Virus record (IMG/VR): IMGVR_UViG_3300025141_000561
Span: 1-28,411 of that record
Length of the DNA: 28,411 nucleotides
Strand: one strand, 5' to 3'
Origin: a virus
This document shows positions 7,622 through 16,905 of the stretch, piece after piece. The notes under the pieces were generated by a model, which ran no database searches, was not told where the DNA came from, and was given only the letters and a program-made list of their open reading frames with translations. Made by a program: the position numbers and the translations under genes. The first letter of the stretch is position 1. Every line of letters begins with the position of its first letter.

Positions 7622-9640
7622 ATGGCAAAATGGGCGATCACATATAACGGGTTTGGCACCGAGGGCGCATCCGCCCCTTTCCAGTGGTCGCATGTCCACG
7701 TAAATTCTCAATCCTCAGAGCCCGTGTATGGCGACGATGGCATCAGTGTTGAGACAGTTCGGCACACGATAAACGGGACCGCCCTCATATCTGCCGACAC
7801 AGACGCGGCATTCAGGGTGTTGCTGTTGAATGCAAGGGAGCATTTGACAAGGCCCCCAATGGACGGCCTGGCCAATTCTTTGAAGGTGTGGCTTGATTAT
7901 TCCAGCGGAACCGGAACCCAAGAGATCACCGCAGGGCAATTCAGTGCCAATAGCGTTGCTGGAATCGACACAGAAGTAGACACAGAACAAGTGACCGAAC
8001 CCGAGACGGTTTCAGTGTATTACTATGGTGCTCAAGAGGATGATTATGGCATTCCCAGGTGTACATTTGACATCAATGAAATTTACGGGACGAAAACGGC
8101 GATAATTTCATTCACCATTACCTGGCACAAACTCGAGCCACCGATAGCGGATGTTGACTGGGAAGTCATACATCATTCCTGGACCCAGACATACGACATC
8201 GATAACAACGGGCTGACGACTTTGACCATTGAAGGCGATCTGAAAGTCCGGCACTTCATGGATGGGGAACAGAATTTCGAGACCACGGCTAGGGGAACGA
8301 ATCCCGACAGGTATCGCACCCTGGTTATGCCTTCTGTGCCGCCCAACTTTCGAGTCCAGAATATGAACTGGGCGACGGACAGAACGGGCAACCGATTGAT
8401 GTATCGGATCACCTTGCGGGAGCACGCCAGGGCGTTGCCGTTCCCAGCAAAGACCGGATCGGGAAGGTTTTCTTACCATAGGGATCATGGATCGGCATAC
8501 CTGGGAATGAAAGTGTTTGACGGAGAGCTTGAGGGTGACGCAAAAACAGATCCCAGGTCGTTGTTGAACACCCTGATTCGAGTAGCAGCTTCCAGAATCA
8601 TGTTTGGGGGTTCTGGCGTTTCACCTGGCGAACCTGGGGCAACTCCTGTAGATAGAATCCTTGCGGTCACCGTGACGGAGCACGATATCTTCTCCAAGAA
8701 ACGCATTGGGTTGAGAATCACCGCCCAGGGCTTGCAGACCACTTCTCCGTCTGGACAAACAAATGACCCCAACGGGCCGATGGGCCTTGGGTTTAACTTG
8801 CTTGATAAGTTCTTTGATTCAGATGATCCTGCAACCCTGGCTGAAAGGCCAAATGCTTATGGATCTGGCTTGATCCAATCTATCAAACGGCAAATGTTTG
8901 TGCCCTGGAATCCTGGAACGGAGGATGAGTGGGTGGAAAAGACATTGCCAAGGGCGTTGTGGAGAAGGGCCGACGAGTGGGAGGGAGAAGAGCTCACCCT
9001 GGTGGTTGATTCAGAGGAGTTAGAAGAAATCACTCCTCCTCCCGTTGGCGAGGGTGACCATGCCAATTCTGACATCGAAGCCACTGGGCACGCCCAAAAC
9101 CCATACACCCACGTGTCAGGCTCCGAGAGCATTTCTGTCAACTCGAACGTCGTTGTTATGTCTGGGCAATCAATGAACTCAGTTGATATTCCAGTCCAGG
9201 TAGGCAAGCCTGTTGTGATTGTTGAATCAGAATACCAGTTGACCAGGACAAAGATTCCGCCGAAAAGACTTCTGATGTCTAAGCCTGCAAATGCGATTAT
9301 TTTGTCTGAATCGTTCGACGTTAATCGCGGTGCAATCGACGCAAACAACAACAACACATACGTTGCAGTCTACCGAAGAGTTGTCCGCCTTCTTGATGAT
9401 GGCAACGGAAGAGGCTTCTATAACGCCACTCTAATCCTTCCTGATTGGGGAAAAGTTGAAATGAGGTCGTGGTGGCCGGTCGAAGGCGCGTTGACTCAAC
9501 CCATTGACCCCAGGGTAGAAGGGCAAGAACTCGATGTCGGTTCTGTTCCCAGGGTCATCTTCGATATCGAGGGAACTAACCCAGAAATTCCGTCTTGGAA
9601 GCTGGGGCCAGCACCGCCCGTTTATGGAGTTGATGCCTAA
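7622..9640 (+). CDS. Large tail/baseplate structural protein
   Basis: A 672-residue beta-rich protein with no enzyme motif. The N-terminal half (WAITYNGFGTEG, YDIDNNGLTTLTIEGDLKVR) looks like strand repeats of distal tail proteins. The region 340-430 contains SRIMFGGSGVSPG and a Pro/Gly-rich linker. The last 150 residues are another beta domain (QSMNSVDIPVQVGKPVVIV). It directly follows the tape measure and overlaps the next large gene (TAATG), the position of distal-tail and hub genes. The family is not recognised. A role in the tail tip is inferred from position. Confidence 0.5.
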   Translation: MAKWAITYNGFGTEGASAPFQWSHVHVNSQSSEPVYGDDGISVETVRHTINGTALISADTDAAFRVLLLNAREHLTRPPMDGLANSLKVWLDYSSGTGTQEITAGQFSANSVAGIDTEVDTEQVTEPETVSVYYYGAQEDDYGIPRCTFDINEIYGTKTAIISFTITWHKLEPPIADVDWEVIHHSWTQTYDIDNNGLTTLTIEGDLKVRHFMDGEQNFETTARGTNPDRYRTLVMPSVPPNFRVQNMNWATDRTGNRLMYRITLREHARALPFPAKTGSGRFSYHRDHGSAYLGMKVFDGELEGDAKTDPRSLLNTLIRVAASRIMFGGSGVSPGEPGATPVDRILAVTVTEHDIFSKKRIGLRITAQGLQTTSPSGQTNDPNGPMGLGFNLLDKFFDSDDPATLAERPNAYGSGLIQSIKRQMFVPWNPGTEDEWVEKTLPRALWRRADEWEGEELTLVVDSEELEEITPPPVGEGDHANSDIEATGHAQNPYTHVSGSESISVNSNVVVMSGQSMNSVDIPVQVGKPVVIVESEYQLTRTKIPPKRLLMSKPANAIILSESFDVNRGAIDANNNNTYVAVYRRVVRLLDDGNGRGFYNATLILPDWGKVEMRSWWPVEGALTQPIDPRVEGQELDVGSVPRVIFDIEGTNPEIPSWKLGPAPPVYGVDA

Positions 9641-11859
9641 TGGGTTCAGGTATGGCGCAAATCTTCTTTCCCGACGTTCTTTCGCTGGAAGAGAACATTC
9701 CTGGTGCTGGCTTGGTGTTGGGCAGTAAACACGCAGCTGTAATCTCCATTTCTCCCGAGGTCGCTGGGTTGCTTTCCGACAGCGGTTACAACCCATCAGA
9801 TTTCAACAAGATGACCTGGCCGAACATCGGGGCAGCTTCTTATGCTTCAGGCACGTTTTTGATCAGCAGAACAACCCTGGATCACCTGATCTCATTGCAA
9901 GATCAAACAATTGACCCAGAAGAAGAGGCGGAAGAAGGCAAGGGTGAAGGCGAGGGTGAGGGAGACAGGGCTTTGGGAGATACGCCTGGGCCTATTACTG
10001 ATCCTGGGGTCATTGTGGAATCAGATGCGAAGCCCTTGAGGATGGTGTTTCAGGACACAATGGGCGTCATTGAGTTCGACAAGTTGTACATGATCAATGT
10101 CACCCCCCTGATATCCAAGAAGAAAAAGGCGGCCATCCCATACGAATACGACTTCTACATTGTTGACCTGGTAGATGAGAGATATTGGTGGCAATCGCAT
10201 CCGATCATCGACTCGTACAAGCTTGGTGACGAAACCATAGATGGCATTTTCAAGCACGGGTTGAACCTGGTTAACAGAAATGAGTTGACGGAATACCTCA
10301 AGCCATCTCTTTTTGATCCAGACCCAGAAGCAGATGCCGTCCCCTGGACAGCATTGGATGTCTTGAATGTGATGCTGGACCGAGGAGGGGCCTGGGGGGA
10401 GTTCGGCGGCAAGGCCGAATTCCCATTCTTGGACGAATCCGAATGGAAGTATTCGAGTGACCAGGCGGATTATCCAGATTTTGACATCATCGACTATCAC
10501 GCCACCGGGCGACCGCTGGGCGAGTTCCTGGATTCAATTCTTACCATGAGCGGGTTGGTGGTTGTCGCAAACCACATCAGCCAACCAGGTGCTGGGGGGA
10601 AGAGTTACAGGTATGAAATAAGGCCCATTGAAGATCAACTGGAGACGGCAGCTTCGTGGTGGACAAACCCAGGCGACCCAACGAACACCTGGGAAACTGC
10701 GATCATCTCTGGAGGAAGATTGCCCAGTTTCCCCCCGTTGTGTCCTGCTTGCTACGGCACGGGAGACGGTGACCAGGGCCTGGGGACCGGGGAGGATTTC
10801 ATATATCCGCTCGAGGCGATCCGAAACGAAGTGCCCTTCAAGGTCATAGTCATGCTTCCCAAATCTACCGGCGGCGGGGACGATCCCGAGACAGATAGGT
10901 GGGTTTCGTTGCAAACAAATAACGGCAGGCCGGATGTGTTTTCGGGGAATCGGAAATTCACGATATACGGCCATTTGCATGCGCGATTCACCTTCACCCC
11001 AGGGGTCGGGGGAGATGAGGGGGAACTCACCTGGGACAACGAGGATGACTGCAAGACATACGCAGACCGCATGGCCATGCGTTACTACGACCGATTTCGA
11101 AGCTCTCCGGTCAATCACTTGTACCAGGGTTGGGTATCGAGCCAAGGATTCAACTGGGCTGGACTCCAGGAGATCACTTGGTCACTCACAAGCCAGGGCT
11201 CGACTACTCAGTGGTCTGGGAATTATCACCACCCGCTGTTCGGATATCAGACTGATGAACAACTCTACCAGGGCGATATAACTGCAGCTGACGGTGCTAG
11301 GGTGTTGCCCAGGGTGGGCGGCGGTGTTCTCATTGAATCTCCTGGCGGTGGCGAGGTTAACCTGCACCAAGCGGTTATTACTGGTTGGGAGAACGGAAAC
11401 CCCGTATACAATGCGAAATATGGCGCGGTTTCGGTGTCTGATCCGTTGTTGCACATCACAAGCGCAATTCAGCCGATCCGACCACATTCAACATCATTCG
11501 TGAATTGCCAGCCGTTAGACCTGGGCGACCCTTGCGTGATCGGAGTCGTGCCCGAAGCCTGGGTTAGCGATAATCATCCCGTTATTTCATTAACCAACGG
11601 GTCGAGAGGGTTGTCTTCGGACAGGTTCCCAGGATTGCTGACGGGGTATGGGGCGTTCAATGGCCCTCCTGGCGAAAGGGGATTGGAAGATCCTGGAACC
11701 GTGTTTGAATACTTCCAGACAGAAGATGGCAGGTATTGTGTTTTGTATGTATTTGAAATACCAAGTACAGTCCGATGTGAGTTCATCAATCCCCCACTAG
11801 CGGCCAGGTCCCAAGACGGCGAAACCTTTTACACCAGAAGCAACTTGTACGGGTATTGA
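9640..11859 (+). CDS. Large tail tip/hub-like protein
   Basis: 739 residues. An N-terminal domain is followed by a low-complexity linker rich in Glu and Gly (about residues 92-118). The region 245-320 (TALDVLNVMLDRGG, then DYHATGRPLGEFLDSIL and SGLVVVANHIS) resembles the small alpha/beta segments of tail-hub proteins. Later parts are beta-rich, including VGGGVLIESPGGG. It overlaps the preceding tail gene by one base and leads into fibre-like genes. The exact family is not recognised; tail hub or host-contact protein is an inference. A second ATG at 9652 is an alternative start. Confidence 0.45.
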   Translation: MGSGMAQIFFPDVLSLEENIPGAGLVLGSKHAAVISISPEVAGLLSDSGYNPSDFNKMTWPNIGAASYASGTFLISRTTLDHLISLQDQTIDPEEEAEEGKGEGEGEGDRALGDTPGPITDPGVIVESDAKPLRMVFQDTMGVIEFDKLYMINVTPLISKKKKAAIPYEYDFYIVDLVDERYWWQSHPIIDSYKLGDETIDGIFKHGLNLVNRNELTEYLKPSLFDPDPEADAVPWTALDVLNVMLDRGGAWGEFGGKAEFPFLDESEWKYSSDQADYPDFDIIDYHATGRPLGEFLDSILTMSGLVVVANHISQPGAGGKSYRYEIRPIEDQLETAASWWTNPGDPTNTWETAIISGGRLPSFPPLCPACYGTGDGDQGLGTGEDFIYPLEAIRNEVPFKVIVMLPKSTGGGDDPETDRWVSLQTNNGRPDVFSGNRKFTIYGHLHARFTFTPGVGGDEGELTWDNEDDCKTYADRMAMRYYDRFRSSPVNHLYQGWVSSQGFNWAGLQEITWSLTSQGSTTQWSGNYHHPLFGYQTDEQLYQGDITAADGARVLPRVGGGVLIESPGGGEVNLHQAVITGWENGNPVYNAKYGAVSVSDPLLHITSAIQPIRPHSTSFVNCQPLDLGDPCVIGVVPEAWVSDNHPVISLTNGSRGLSSDRFPGLLTGYGAFNGPPGERGLEDPGTVFEYFQTEDGRYCVLYVFEIPSTVRCEFINPPLAARSQDGETFYTRSNLYGY

Positions 11860-11860
11860 T

Positions 11861-12208
11861 ATGGCACTATTCACCAAACACGCTAAGGGGCTGCTTGAGA
11901 ACACCGAGGAAATCGTATTGGTTCCTTCGTCAGCAGCTGGGGCGAACATTATCACAATGTTCCGCCTCATAAACCTGGACACGGAAGACATCACATTCAA
12001 GCTCAGGGTGTACGACGAAGCCAAACTTGGCTTTGATGACGAGTACGTCTACGTCATTCCCGAGACAACGCTGTCAACCCAGGAGTACATAACGCACTCT
12101 GGTCCGATGTTGGCACTGGCTACTCGAGCCAGGCTGGTCATTGAATTGAATTCAGACGTAACAACGAACCAGCCGCAGTATCAAGTCATCTATGTGGAGG
12201 AGGGCTAA
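11861..12208 (+). CDS. Small virion-associated protein, beta-type
   Basis: 115 residues, beta-rich (EEIVLVPSSAAGANIITMF, then TFKLRVYDE, YVYVIPETT, ARLVIELNSD, QYQVIYVEEG), suggesting a compact beta-sandwich. It begins two bases after the large tail gene and overlaps the next gene by one base, so it belongs to the tail operon. Small beta proteins here commonly form part of the tail tip or fibre attachment. No known family is recognised. Confidence 0.5.
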   Translation: MALFTKHAKGLLENTEEIVLVPSSAAGANIITMFRLINLDTEDITFKLRVYDEAKLGFDDEYVYVIPETTLSTQEYITHSGPMLALATRARLVIELNSDVTTNQPQYQVIYVEEG

Positions 12209-12828
12209 TGGGATTCCAAATCTACGACAGCAGCGGCAGGCTGAAAACAAACTCCGTGCAGACCGTTGACACGAACCTGCTGAGCCACCCAGGGTATCGG
12301 GAAGACCAGACTACCGATGGGTTCTACCTGGGCCAGAGTCATAGCGGCGGAACGGATGCCGGAACTGCACACGGGAACTTCGTCATCTATCAGCCGTGGT
12401 TTTTTCCGTACGGAGTGACAATCAAAGCAATGACAATTAGCGGCGACGATGCGGGCAACACTGGGAACCTTCGAGTGGCGATGTATAACAACTCCAAAGG
12501 GTTGCCGACCTCTCAAATCACATCATCCGTGACTAACATGACGGGCAATGGAACCGGCGACACCGAGGTAAGCGTGAGTTTCAAGATTGATGCAGGGTGG
12601 TATTGGATGGCTTCAGTCGAAACCTCAGGTGACATTGACATCGAGCAAACTTACTCCAGCGGCGAGGCTTCAACCGGGCACCTGGTTTCTCAAGCCGCCG
12701 CGTATTACAACGCAGACTGGGGGACGTATCACGAATCTGGAAGCGCATTACCCGCAACCGCCGCTGCCGCATCCAGGGCTCAATCGTCGTACATACCAAG
12801 AATCGGACTTAGATTGGAAGCGCAATGA
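12208..12828 (+). CDS. Tail fibre or receptor-binding-like protein
   Basis: A 206-residue Gly/Ser/Thr-rich beta-sandwich candidate: IKAMTISGDDAGNTGNLRVA, then SVSFKIDAGWYWMASVE, with a C-terminal PRIGLRLEAQ strand. The pattern (long strands, aromatic-rich turns, short basic tail) fits fibre tip or carbohydrate-binding domains. A strong GGAGGAGGG lies just before its ATG. It precedes a probable fibre-assembly protein, which supports a host-recognition role. The receptor cannot be inferred. Confidence 0.5.
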   Translation: MGFQIYDSSGRLKTNSVQTVDTNLLSHPGYREDQTTDGFYLGQSHSGGTDAGTAHGNFVIYQPWFFPYGVTIKAMTISGDDAGNTGNLRVAMYNNSKGLPTSQITSSVTNMTGNGTGDTEVSVSFKIDAGWYWMASVETSGDIDIEQTYSSGEASTGHLVSQAAAYYNADWGTYHESGSALPATAAAASRAQSSYIPRIGLRLEAQ

Positions 12829-13178
12829 GCACCCACAAGAAAAGGATGTTTTGTGATCAACAGGGCGACGTCTTACAGATCGTTGACGACCGCGAGGTCG
12901 AAGATGTGCGTGATTATCGTCTTGCTAGCATTCGCAGGCGCGCAAACAGAGCCATCGAAGAGGCTGTGCCTGAATACAAGCAAAGAAATATCGCGATGGG
13001 AATTGTTACGGGCGATGAGAAAGCCGAGTTACTTGCCAAAATCAATGAGGTTCGGGGATACTGCAACGGCCTGGAAGATCAGATCAACCAGGTATCTTGG
13101 GACGGCGAAGAATCTACGCGCGCCCAGGCGTGTGATGAGATAGAAGCTGTGTCATGGAATTTCGTTTCGCAGCTCTGA
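12825..13178 (+). CDS. Small tail fibre assembly-like protein
   Basis: A 117-residue charged helical protein. The centre (YRLASIRRRANRAIEEAVPEYKQRNIAMG) contains the E-YKQRN-MG pattern I associate with small proteins encoded after tail fibres that help fold or attach them. It overlaps the fibre-like gene by four bases (ATGA). It ends just before the 644-residue gene. Assignment as an assembly chaperone is from pattern and position only. Confidence 0.45.
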   Translation: MSTHKKRMFCDQQGDVLQIVDDREVEDVRDYRLASIRRRANRAIEEAVPEYKQRNIAMGIVTGDEKAELLAKINEVRGYCNGLEDQINQVSWDGEESTRAQACDEIEAVSWNFVSQL

Positions 13179-13186
13179 GGTGAAAC

Positions 13187-15121
13187 ATGGCAATTGAGTC
13201 TGACAGGGGCAACCTGGTTCACGGGGGGAATTACATTACCCACGATGGAGCCTATGTAAGCGTGGTTCCTGGGCAAGAGTGCGAATGCAATTGTTGTGAA
13301 GAGTGGTATGTATTCAGAAGGGATGATGGGCACGACATTCATTGGTATACCACCGGGGGAGGAATTGAGCCTGGTGTTTCCTTAGACACCCTGTATCCCA
13401 CTTACGTTGCGATTTGCGCGAACACGTTCTTGCCGACTGAACACACAGAAGCAGAATACTTTGCCAATGACGGACACCTGTCAAACAGCCCTGATGTCAG
13501 ATTCCACGAAAACTTCATCTACGGCTCTGGGGGCCCCGATGCGCGCGGCCAGTGTGGGCTGACAAATGTTTGGGTTGGAGAGCAGGGAGTTGGAACATGG
13601 AGAGGCCCGGTCTTTTACCATGTCACCTGGTATTTCCAAGTGAACTTTGCGGGGACGACTTGGCCCCTGGCGAACGGTTGGCCCAGGGGGGTCTACCAGG
13701 GCACTCTCACTAACAACAACAAACGAACCTCTCAGCAAATCGTCGATTGGAACAACAGCAACGACGAGAAAATCGAATTCGTGTTCAGAGAGCCATCGAC
13801 AGGGGTTCATAATTGCCAAAATGCGAATTGCAGCAACTGGTATATGTACAAGCGCGAGTATGAAGCTGTCGGGACTGGGGCTTATCTGGAACTCGAGATG
13901 CACTGGGGGTGCAGGCCAATACTTTGTACTGGCGACTATCAGATCGTGCCTGATCCTCCTGATCCCAACTGGCTTTACGATGTGACCTATGAGGATGTTC
14001 CTTGCGGAATGGGATGCCAGACCCTGGATCCAAACGTAGGAATTTATTGGCCGTATGAAACCGCTTGCTTATTCGGCAACTTTGGAGGGACTTTCCCAGC
14101 TGTATGGGAATTGTTTACGTCCTTGGATGGTGTTTATTCGGGAGAAGATCCAATCAACAACCCTGGTGCTGGGTCTCAAATACCATACGGAAGAATGAAT
14201 GTTTTGAGTGTTGCTCTGGGGCCGCCCCAATACAGAGCCAGTGCGTGTTCTTACAAGCCCATCAGCACATTTTGGCAAGATAACTTTCCCAACTCAGGCG
14301 TAGGCGTAGTTCCAGATTACCACGACCCAGTTTTCTTGGATCCAGATACCTACGCCGGATTCCACCACTCAATGGGGTATTTTACTACCGCGAATTCGAC
14401 CGGCAAATGTGGTTGCATTTCCTCTGATTGCGTCAGGGAATTTAACCCAGGGTCTGAAGGGTTCTACAAACTCGAGCCGGTTCCGTTTATTTCGTACAGT
14501 GGCTTGAGGATGTTTGTCGATTTGATCCCCCAGGTCGGCGACGAAGTTGAGGGTTATTCGATCTATCTTGATTATTTGAGTGACAAAGAAAAGGCCACTG
14601 AGTTCATATTTGAACACTCTGAAAGGATCGTGTTTGACTCCAGGGGGAACCAGTATTTGGTTTCTCTGCCTTACGGCGTGGACTTGTCAACCGATGGACA
14701 ACCGCACTATCCAGACCTGACTAGGAAAATGCCAAGGCTCCTCAAGGAACCGATGGTGAGGTTGAACCTGGCAGAGCTGTCGGAGTTGGTTTTGGAATTC
14801 GACTTTGTGTGCATGTATGCAAACCCAGGCTCAATTTGTTCCCTCAACTTAAATGTAGTATTGCAGCCCAAGGACCTGGTGCTAGAAACGGCCAAAACCA
14901 TCCGGCTCCAGGACGGGTACGAATTTTCCGTAAAGTCAGAGATGGTGAACGACCTGGTTATGATTGAGGTAGAAGTGCCTTACGGCCTGGGGACCGGGTT
15001 GATCAAGAAGACAATCAGGCCGATTTGCTACGTCAATGAGGGTTGCACCCACGAAGTGGTGAGCCAAGAAGATTTGAGGGGCACGTCATTGAACATCGTT
15101 TCGATCGGATATGTGGATTGA
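13187..15121 (+). CDS. Cysteine-rich tail-associated protein of unknown function
   Basis: A 644-residue protein, rich in Cys, Trp, Tyr and Gly, with clustered cysteines (ECECNCCEEWY near residue 31; NCQNANCSNWY; CGMGCQ; KCGCISSDC). These could be disulfide knobs or metal-binding knots, which are unusual in an intracellularly assembled virion protein. The C-terminal 150 residues are beta-rich. It lies among fibre genes, suggesting a host-contact role, but no known family or enzyme motif is recognised. GAGG sits shortly before the start. Confidence 0.4.
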   Translation: MAIESDRGNLVHGGNYITHDGAYVSVVPGQECECNCCEEWYVFRRDDGHDIHWYTTGGGIEPGVSLDTLYPTYVAICANTFLPTEHTEAEYFANDGHLSNSPDVRFHENFIYGSGGPDARGQCGLTNVWVGEQGVGTWRGPVFYHVTWYFQVNFAGTTWPLANGWPRGVYQGTLTNNNKRTSQQIVDWNNSNDEKIEFVFREPSTGVHNCQNANCSNWYMYKREYEAVGTGAYLELEMHWGCRPILCTGDYQIVPDPPDPNWLYDVTYEDVPCGMGCQTLDPNVGIYWPYETACLFGNFGGTFPAVWELFTSLDGVYSGEDPINNPGAGSQIPYGRMNVLSVALGPPQYRASACSYKPISTFWQDNFPNSGVGVVPDYHDPVFLDPDTYAGFHHSMGYFTTANSTGKCGCISSDCVREFNPGSEGFYKLEPVPFISYSGLRMFVDLIPQVGDEVEGYSIYLDYLSDKEKATEFIFEHSERIVFDSRGNQYLVSLPYGVDLSTDGQPHYPDLTRKMPRLLKEPMVRLNLAELSELVLEFDFVCMYANPGSICSLNLNVVLQPKDLVLETAKTIRLQDGYEFSVKSEMVNDLVMIEVEVPYGLGTGLIKKTIRPICYVNEGCTHEVVSQEDLRGTSLNIVSIGYVD

Positions 15122-15122
15122 C

Positions 15123-15578
15123 ATGGATAAAACGACCATTCACACAGTTTGCAGCAAACGGCAGAACGGGCATTTGTGTGTTGAGTTGTTCCTTGACCAT
15201 GAGATGAAGATCCAGGATGTGAGCAAGCCCTACCAGGCGGGCGAAAGGACAGATATTCGGTTAGATGGTCGGGTGATCCAGGAGGCAAATCCCGAACCAG
15301 AAAGCCAAGGATGTGCGTCCTGTGAAGAAGCCAGGAAGGCCAAGAAGGCGAATTTGCTAACTAGGCTGGCTAAGGGCGTCCCAGGGCTGTTGAAATCAGA
15401 ATTGGGGATCGACCAGGCTGGACCCAGTTTGGCGAGAGAAAGAAGGGGAATTTGCTTAGAATGCCCCAGTGGGTATTACGACTTTGGAGTGTGCAGTGAA
15501 GAGCGTGGGGGTTGCGGGTGCTTTTTGGCATCCAAGGTAACTATTGGGGGTGAGGCTTGCCCGGAGGGACATTGGTGA
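15123..15578 (+). CDS. Zinc-finger-like small protein with C-terminal CPxGxW module
   Basis: About 151 residues. The C-terminal 50 residues carry RRGICLECPSGYYDFGVCS, then GGCGCFLASKV and EACPEGHW: the C-x2-C / CGC-x3-K / CP-x2-W arrangement seen in small phage proteins next to tail genes. An earlier C-x2-C (CASC) is also present. The zinc-binding role is inferred from cysteine spacing. It starts two bases after the previous stop; ATG 15111, overlapping that gene, is an alternative start. Function unknown. Confidence 0.5.
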   Translation: MDKTTIHTVCSKRQNGHLCVELFLDHEMKIQDVSKPYQAGERTDIRLDGRVIQEANPEPESQGCASCEEARKAKKANLLTRLAKGVPGLLKSELGIDQAGPSLARERRGICLECPSGYYDFGVCSEERGGCGCFLASKVTIGGEACPEGHW

Positions 15579-15593
15579 TGCAAGGAGGCATCT

Positions 15594-16400
15594 ATGCCCG
15601 AAAGTGCAAGATTCGCAGCGATATCGTGTGTCCATGTAGGCCAGGTTTCCAGGGACCGTGAAGAAGCCCTAGAATGGCTCCTAAGGACACTTTCAGACCA
15701 CCAGGGGCAGACGGGCCCCCTGACCCATTTCGTCCTCCTGGGCGATCTGTTCGATGCTGCTGCCGCAAGTGTTCATCCGTCTGATGAGACAGAGCATTCT
15801 CTGGAAGATGAATATGAGCAGGGGGCGCAATATCTGCGCCAGATTCGTTCCCAGCTGCCAGGGGACTGCAAGCTGGTTTGGACACTTGGAAACCATGATG
15901 ACAACATCCAAGTCCGGGATGCTAGGCGGATACCTGGCGATCTTCGATCCCTGTGCGATTGGAACATGCACCCGGAGTTCGGCCAGGAGTTCAGGCTCTG
16001 GAGGCAGGTCCAATACCAGAAACCATCTACCCATGACTCGAGGGGGTGTTTTGAATTAGGCCAGGTGGTCTTCTGCCACGGGTTTGATGCAGGGGCTAAC
16101 AGTGATGAGCTGGAGGGCTTGCAGATTTGCTATGCCCTGGGCGGGTCTTCCTGGAGGCTTGTGGTCAGGGGGCACACTCACAGACCTCGAGATGTCACCC
16201 AGGCCCGGAGGTCTGCCAGGGTTCTGCTGCCCTATTGGTATGCGAATGTAGGCACGATGGGACCCTTACAGCCCCCGTACATGATGAGGAAGGACACATC
16301 TCAGTGGGGTGCTGGTTTGATGCTGGGAGAATCCAAGTTGGGTCGGGTGAGCCGGATGAACGGCAAATGCTGGGATGCCCAGGTGGTGACCCGTGATTGA
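15594..16400 (+). CDS. Calcineurin-like metallophosphoesterase
   Basis: 268 residues with most motifs of the metallophosphoesterase fold in order: LLGDLFD (Asp 51), TLGNHDD (near 99), VVFCHGFD and RGHTHRP. These bind two metals and hydrolyse phosphate esters, so it may act on DNA, nucleotides or proteins. The first motif reads ISCVHVG (residues 10-16): the usual Asp-x-His has Cys in place of Asp, which could change metal use. AGGAGG is 5 bases before the ATG. It lies after the tail genes and overlaps a conserved small phage gene. Confidence 0.8.
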   Translation: MPESARFAAISCVHVGQVSRDREEALEWLLRTLSDHQGQTGPLTHFVLLGDLFDAAAASVHPSDETEHSLEDEYEQGAQYLRQIRSQLPGDCKLVWTLGNHDDNIQVRDARRIPGDLRSLCDWNMHPEFGQEFRLWRQVQYQKPSTHDSRGCFELGQVVFCHGFDAGANSDELEGLQICYALGGSSWRLVVRGHTHRPRDVTQARRSARVLLPYWYANVGTMGPLQPPYMMRKDTSQWGAGLMLGESKLGRVSRMNGKCWDAQVVTRD

Positions 16401-16662
16401 TTGCCAAGAACTCAAGATGGTGACCTGGTTAGACATCACATCCCAGACCGAGCCCTGGATAGATGTGGGCGAGGCCAAGGAAATGAAACCAGCCAAGATG
16501 ATCACACTGGGGTGGATCGTCAAGGAAACCCACGAGTTCATCACCCTGGCAAGCACCTTAGATGCCGAAGAGGAGCTGGTAGGGGATGTGAACTGTATCC
16601 CCAGGCCGGCAATCCTGAGCATCATCCACCTTTCTGTAGTTGATGCTGCGATAGAAGACTGA
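16393..16662 (+). CDS. Conserved small phage protein (TWLDITS-type)
   Basis: An 89-residue protein with pattern VTWLDITS, PWIDVGEAKEMKPAKMITLGWIV, EFITLASTLD and GDVNCIPRPAI, which I recognise as a widespread small phage protein of unknown function. GTG 16393 overlaps the stop of the metallophosphoesterase gene. ATG 16417 is an alternative and would remove the first eight residues. No catalytic residues or membrane segments are evident. Confidence 0.6.
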   Translation: MIDCQELKMVTWLDITSQTEPWIDVGEAKEMKPAKMITLGWIVKETHEFITLASTLDAEEELVGDVNCIPRPAILSIIHLSVVDAAIED

Positions 16663-16720
16663 CAAAACCGGAGAAAAAGCAAAGTCCGGGCGGGAATAAC
16701 GCCGAAAAGGCAGGTTGACT

Positions 16721-16786
16721 ATGCTGTTTTGGCCTAAACTAATCGTGATCATTGGTTACCAATGGGCCAGAATGACTCTTTGTTGA
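16721..16786 (+). CDS. Possible 21-residue hydrophobic peptide
   Basis: ATG 16721 opens a 21-codon frame (MLFWPKLIVIIGYQWARMTL plus C) with a hydrophobic centre that could span a membrane. Its TGA runs into the AAAGGG ribosome-binding site of the next small gene, which would fit translational coupling. The upstream AGG is imperfectly spaced. It may be chance; the 130-base stretch 16663-16796 otherwise has no gene I can support. Confidence 0.25.
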   Translation: MLFWPKLIVIIGYQWARMTLC

Positions 16787-16796
16787 AAGGGCAAAG

Positions 16797-16889
16797 ATGA
16801 AACTATTAATCCACATTTTCGTTCGCATGTTCCAGGCCTTGGGTCGCCCCAATTCCTATGTCGATGACCCGACCACCTGGTTGGACTGA
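16797..16889 (+). CDS. Small 30-residue protein
   Basis: AAAGGG at 16786-16791 is 5 bases before ATG 16797. The frame encodes MKLLIHIFVRMFQALGRPNS and ten more residues (ending DDPTTWLD), with a hydrophobic amphipathic first half. It stops 16 bases before the next gene's ATG. Good translation signals support a real gene, but its function is unknown. Confidence 0.45.
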   Translation: MKLLIHIFVRMFQALGRPNSYVDDPTTWLD

Positions 16890-16905
16890 ACTACAAGGAA
16901 CCGTC

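Noticed and set aside
10534-11145. Long open frame on the minus strand (203 residues)
   Set aside because: It mirrors the well-supported tail hub gene, has no ribosome-binding site or recognisable motif, and all genes here run on the plus strand.
16721-16889. Toxin-antitoxin pair
   Set aside because: The two small frames show no toxin or antitoxin motif, only good spacing; no functional claim is supported.
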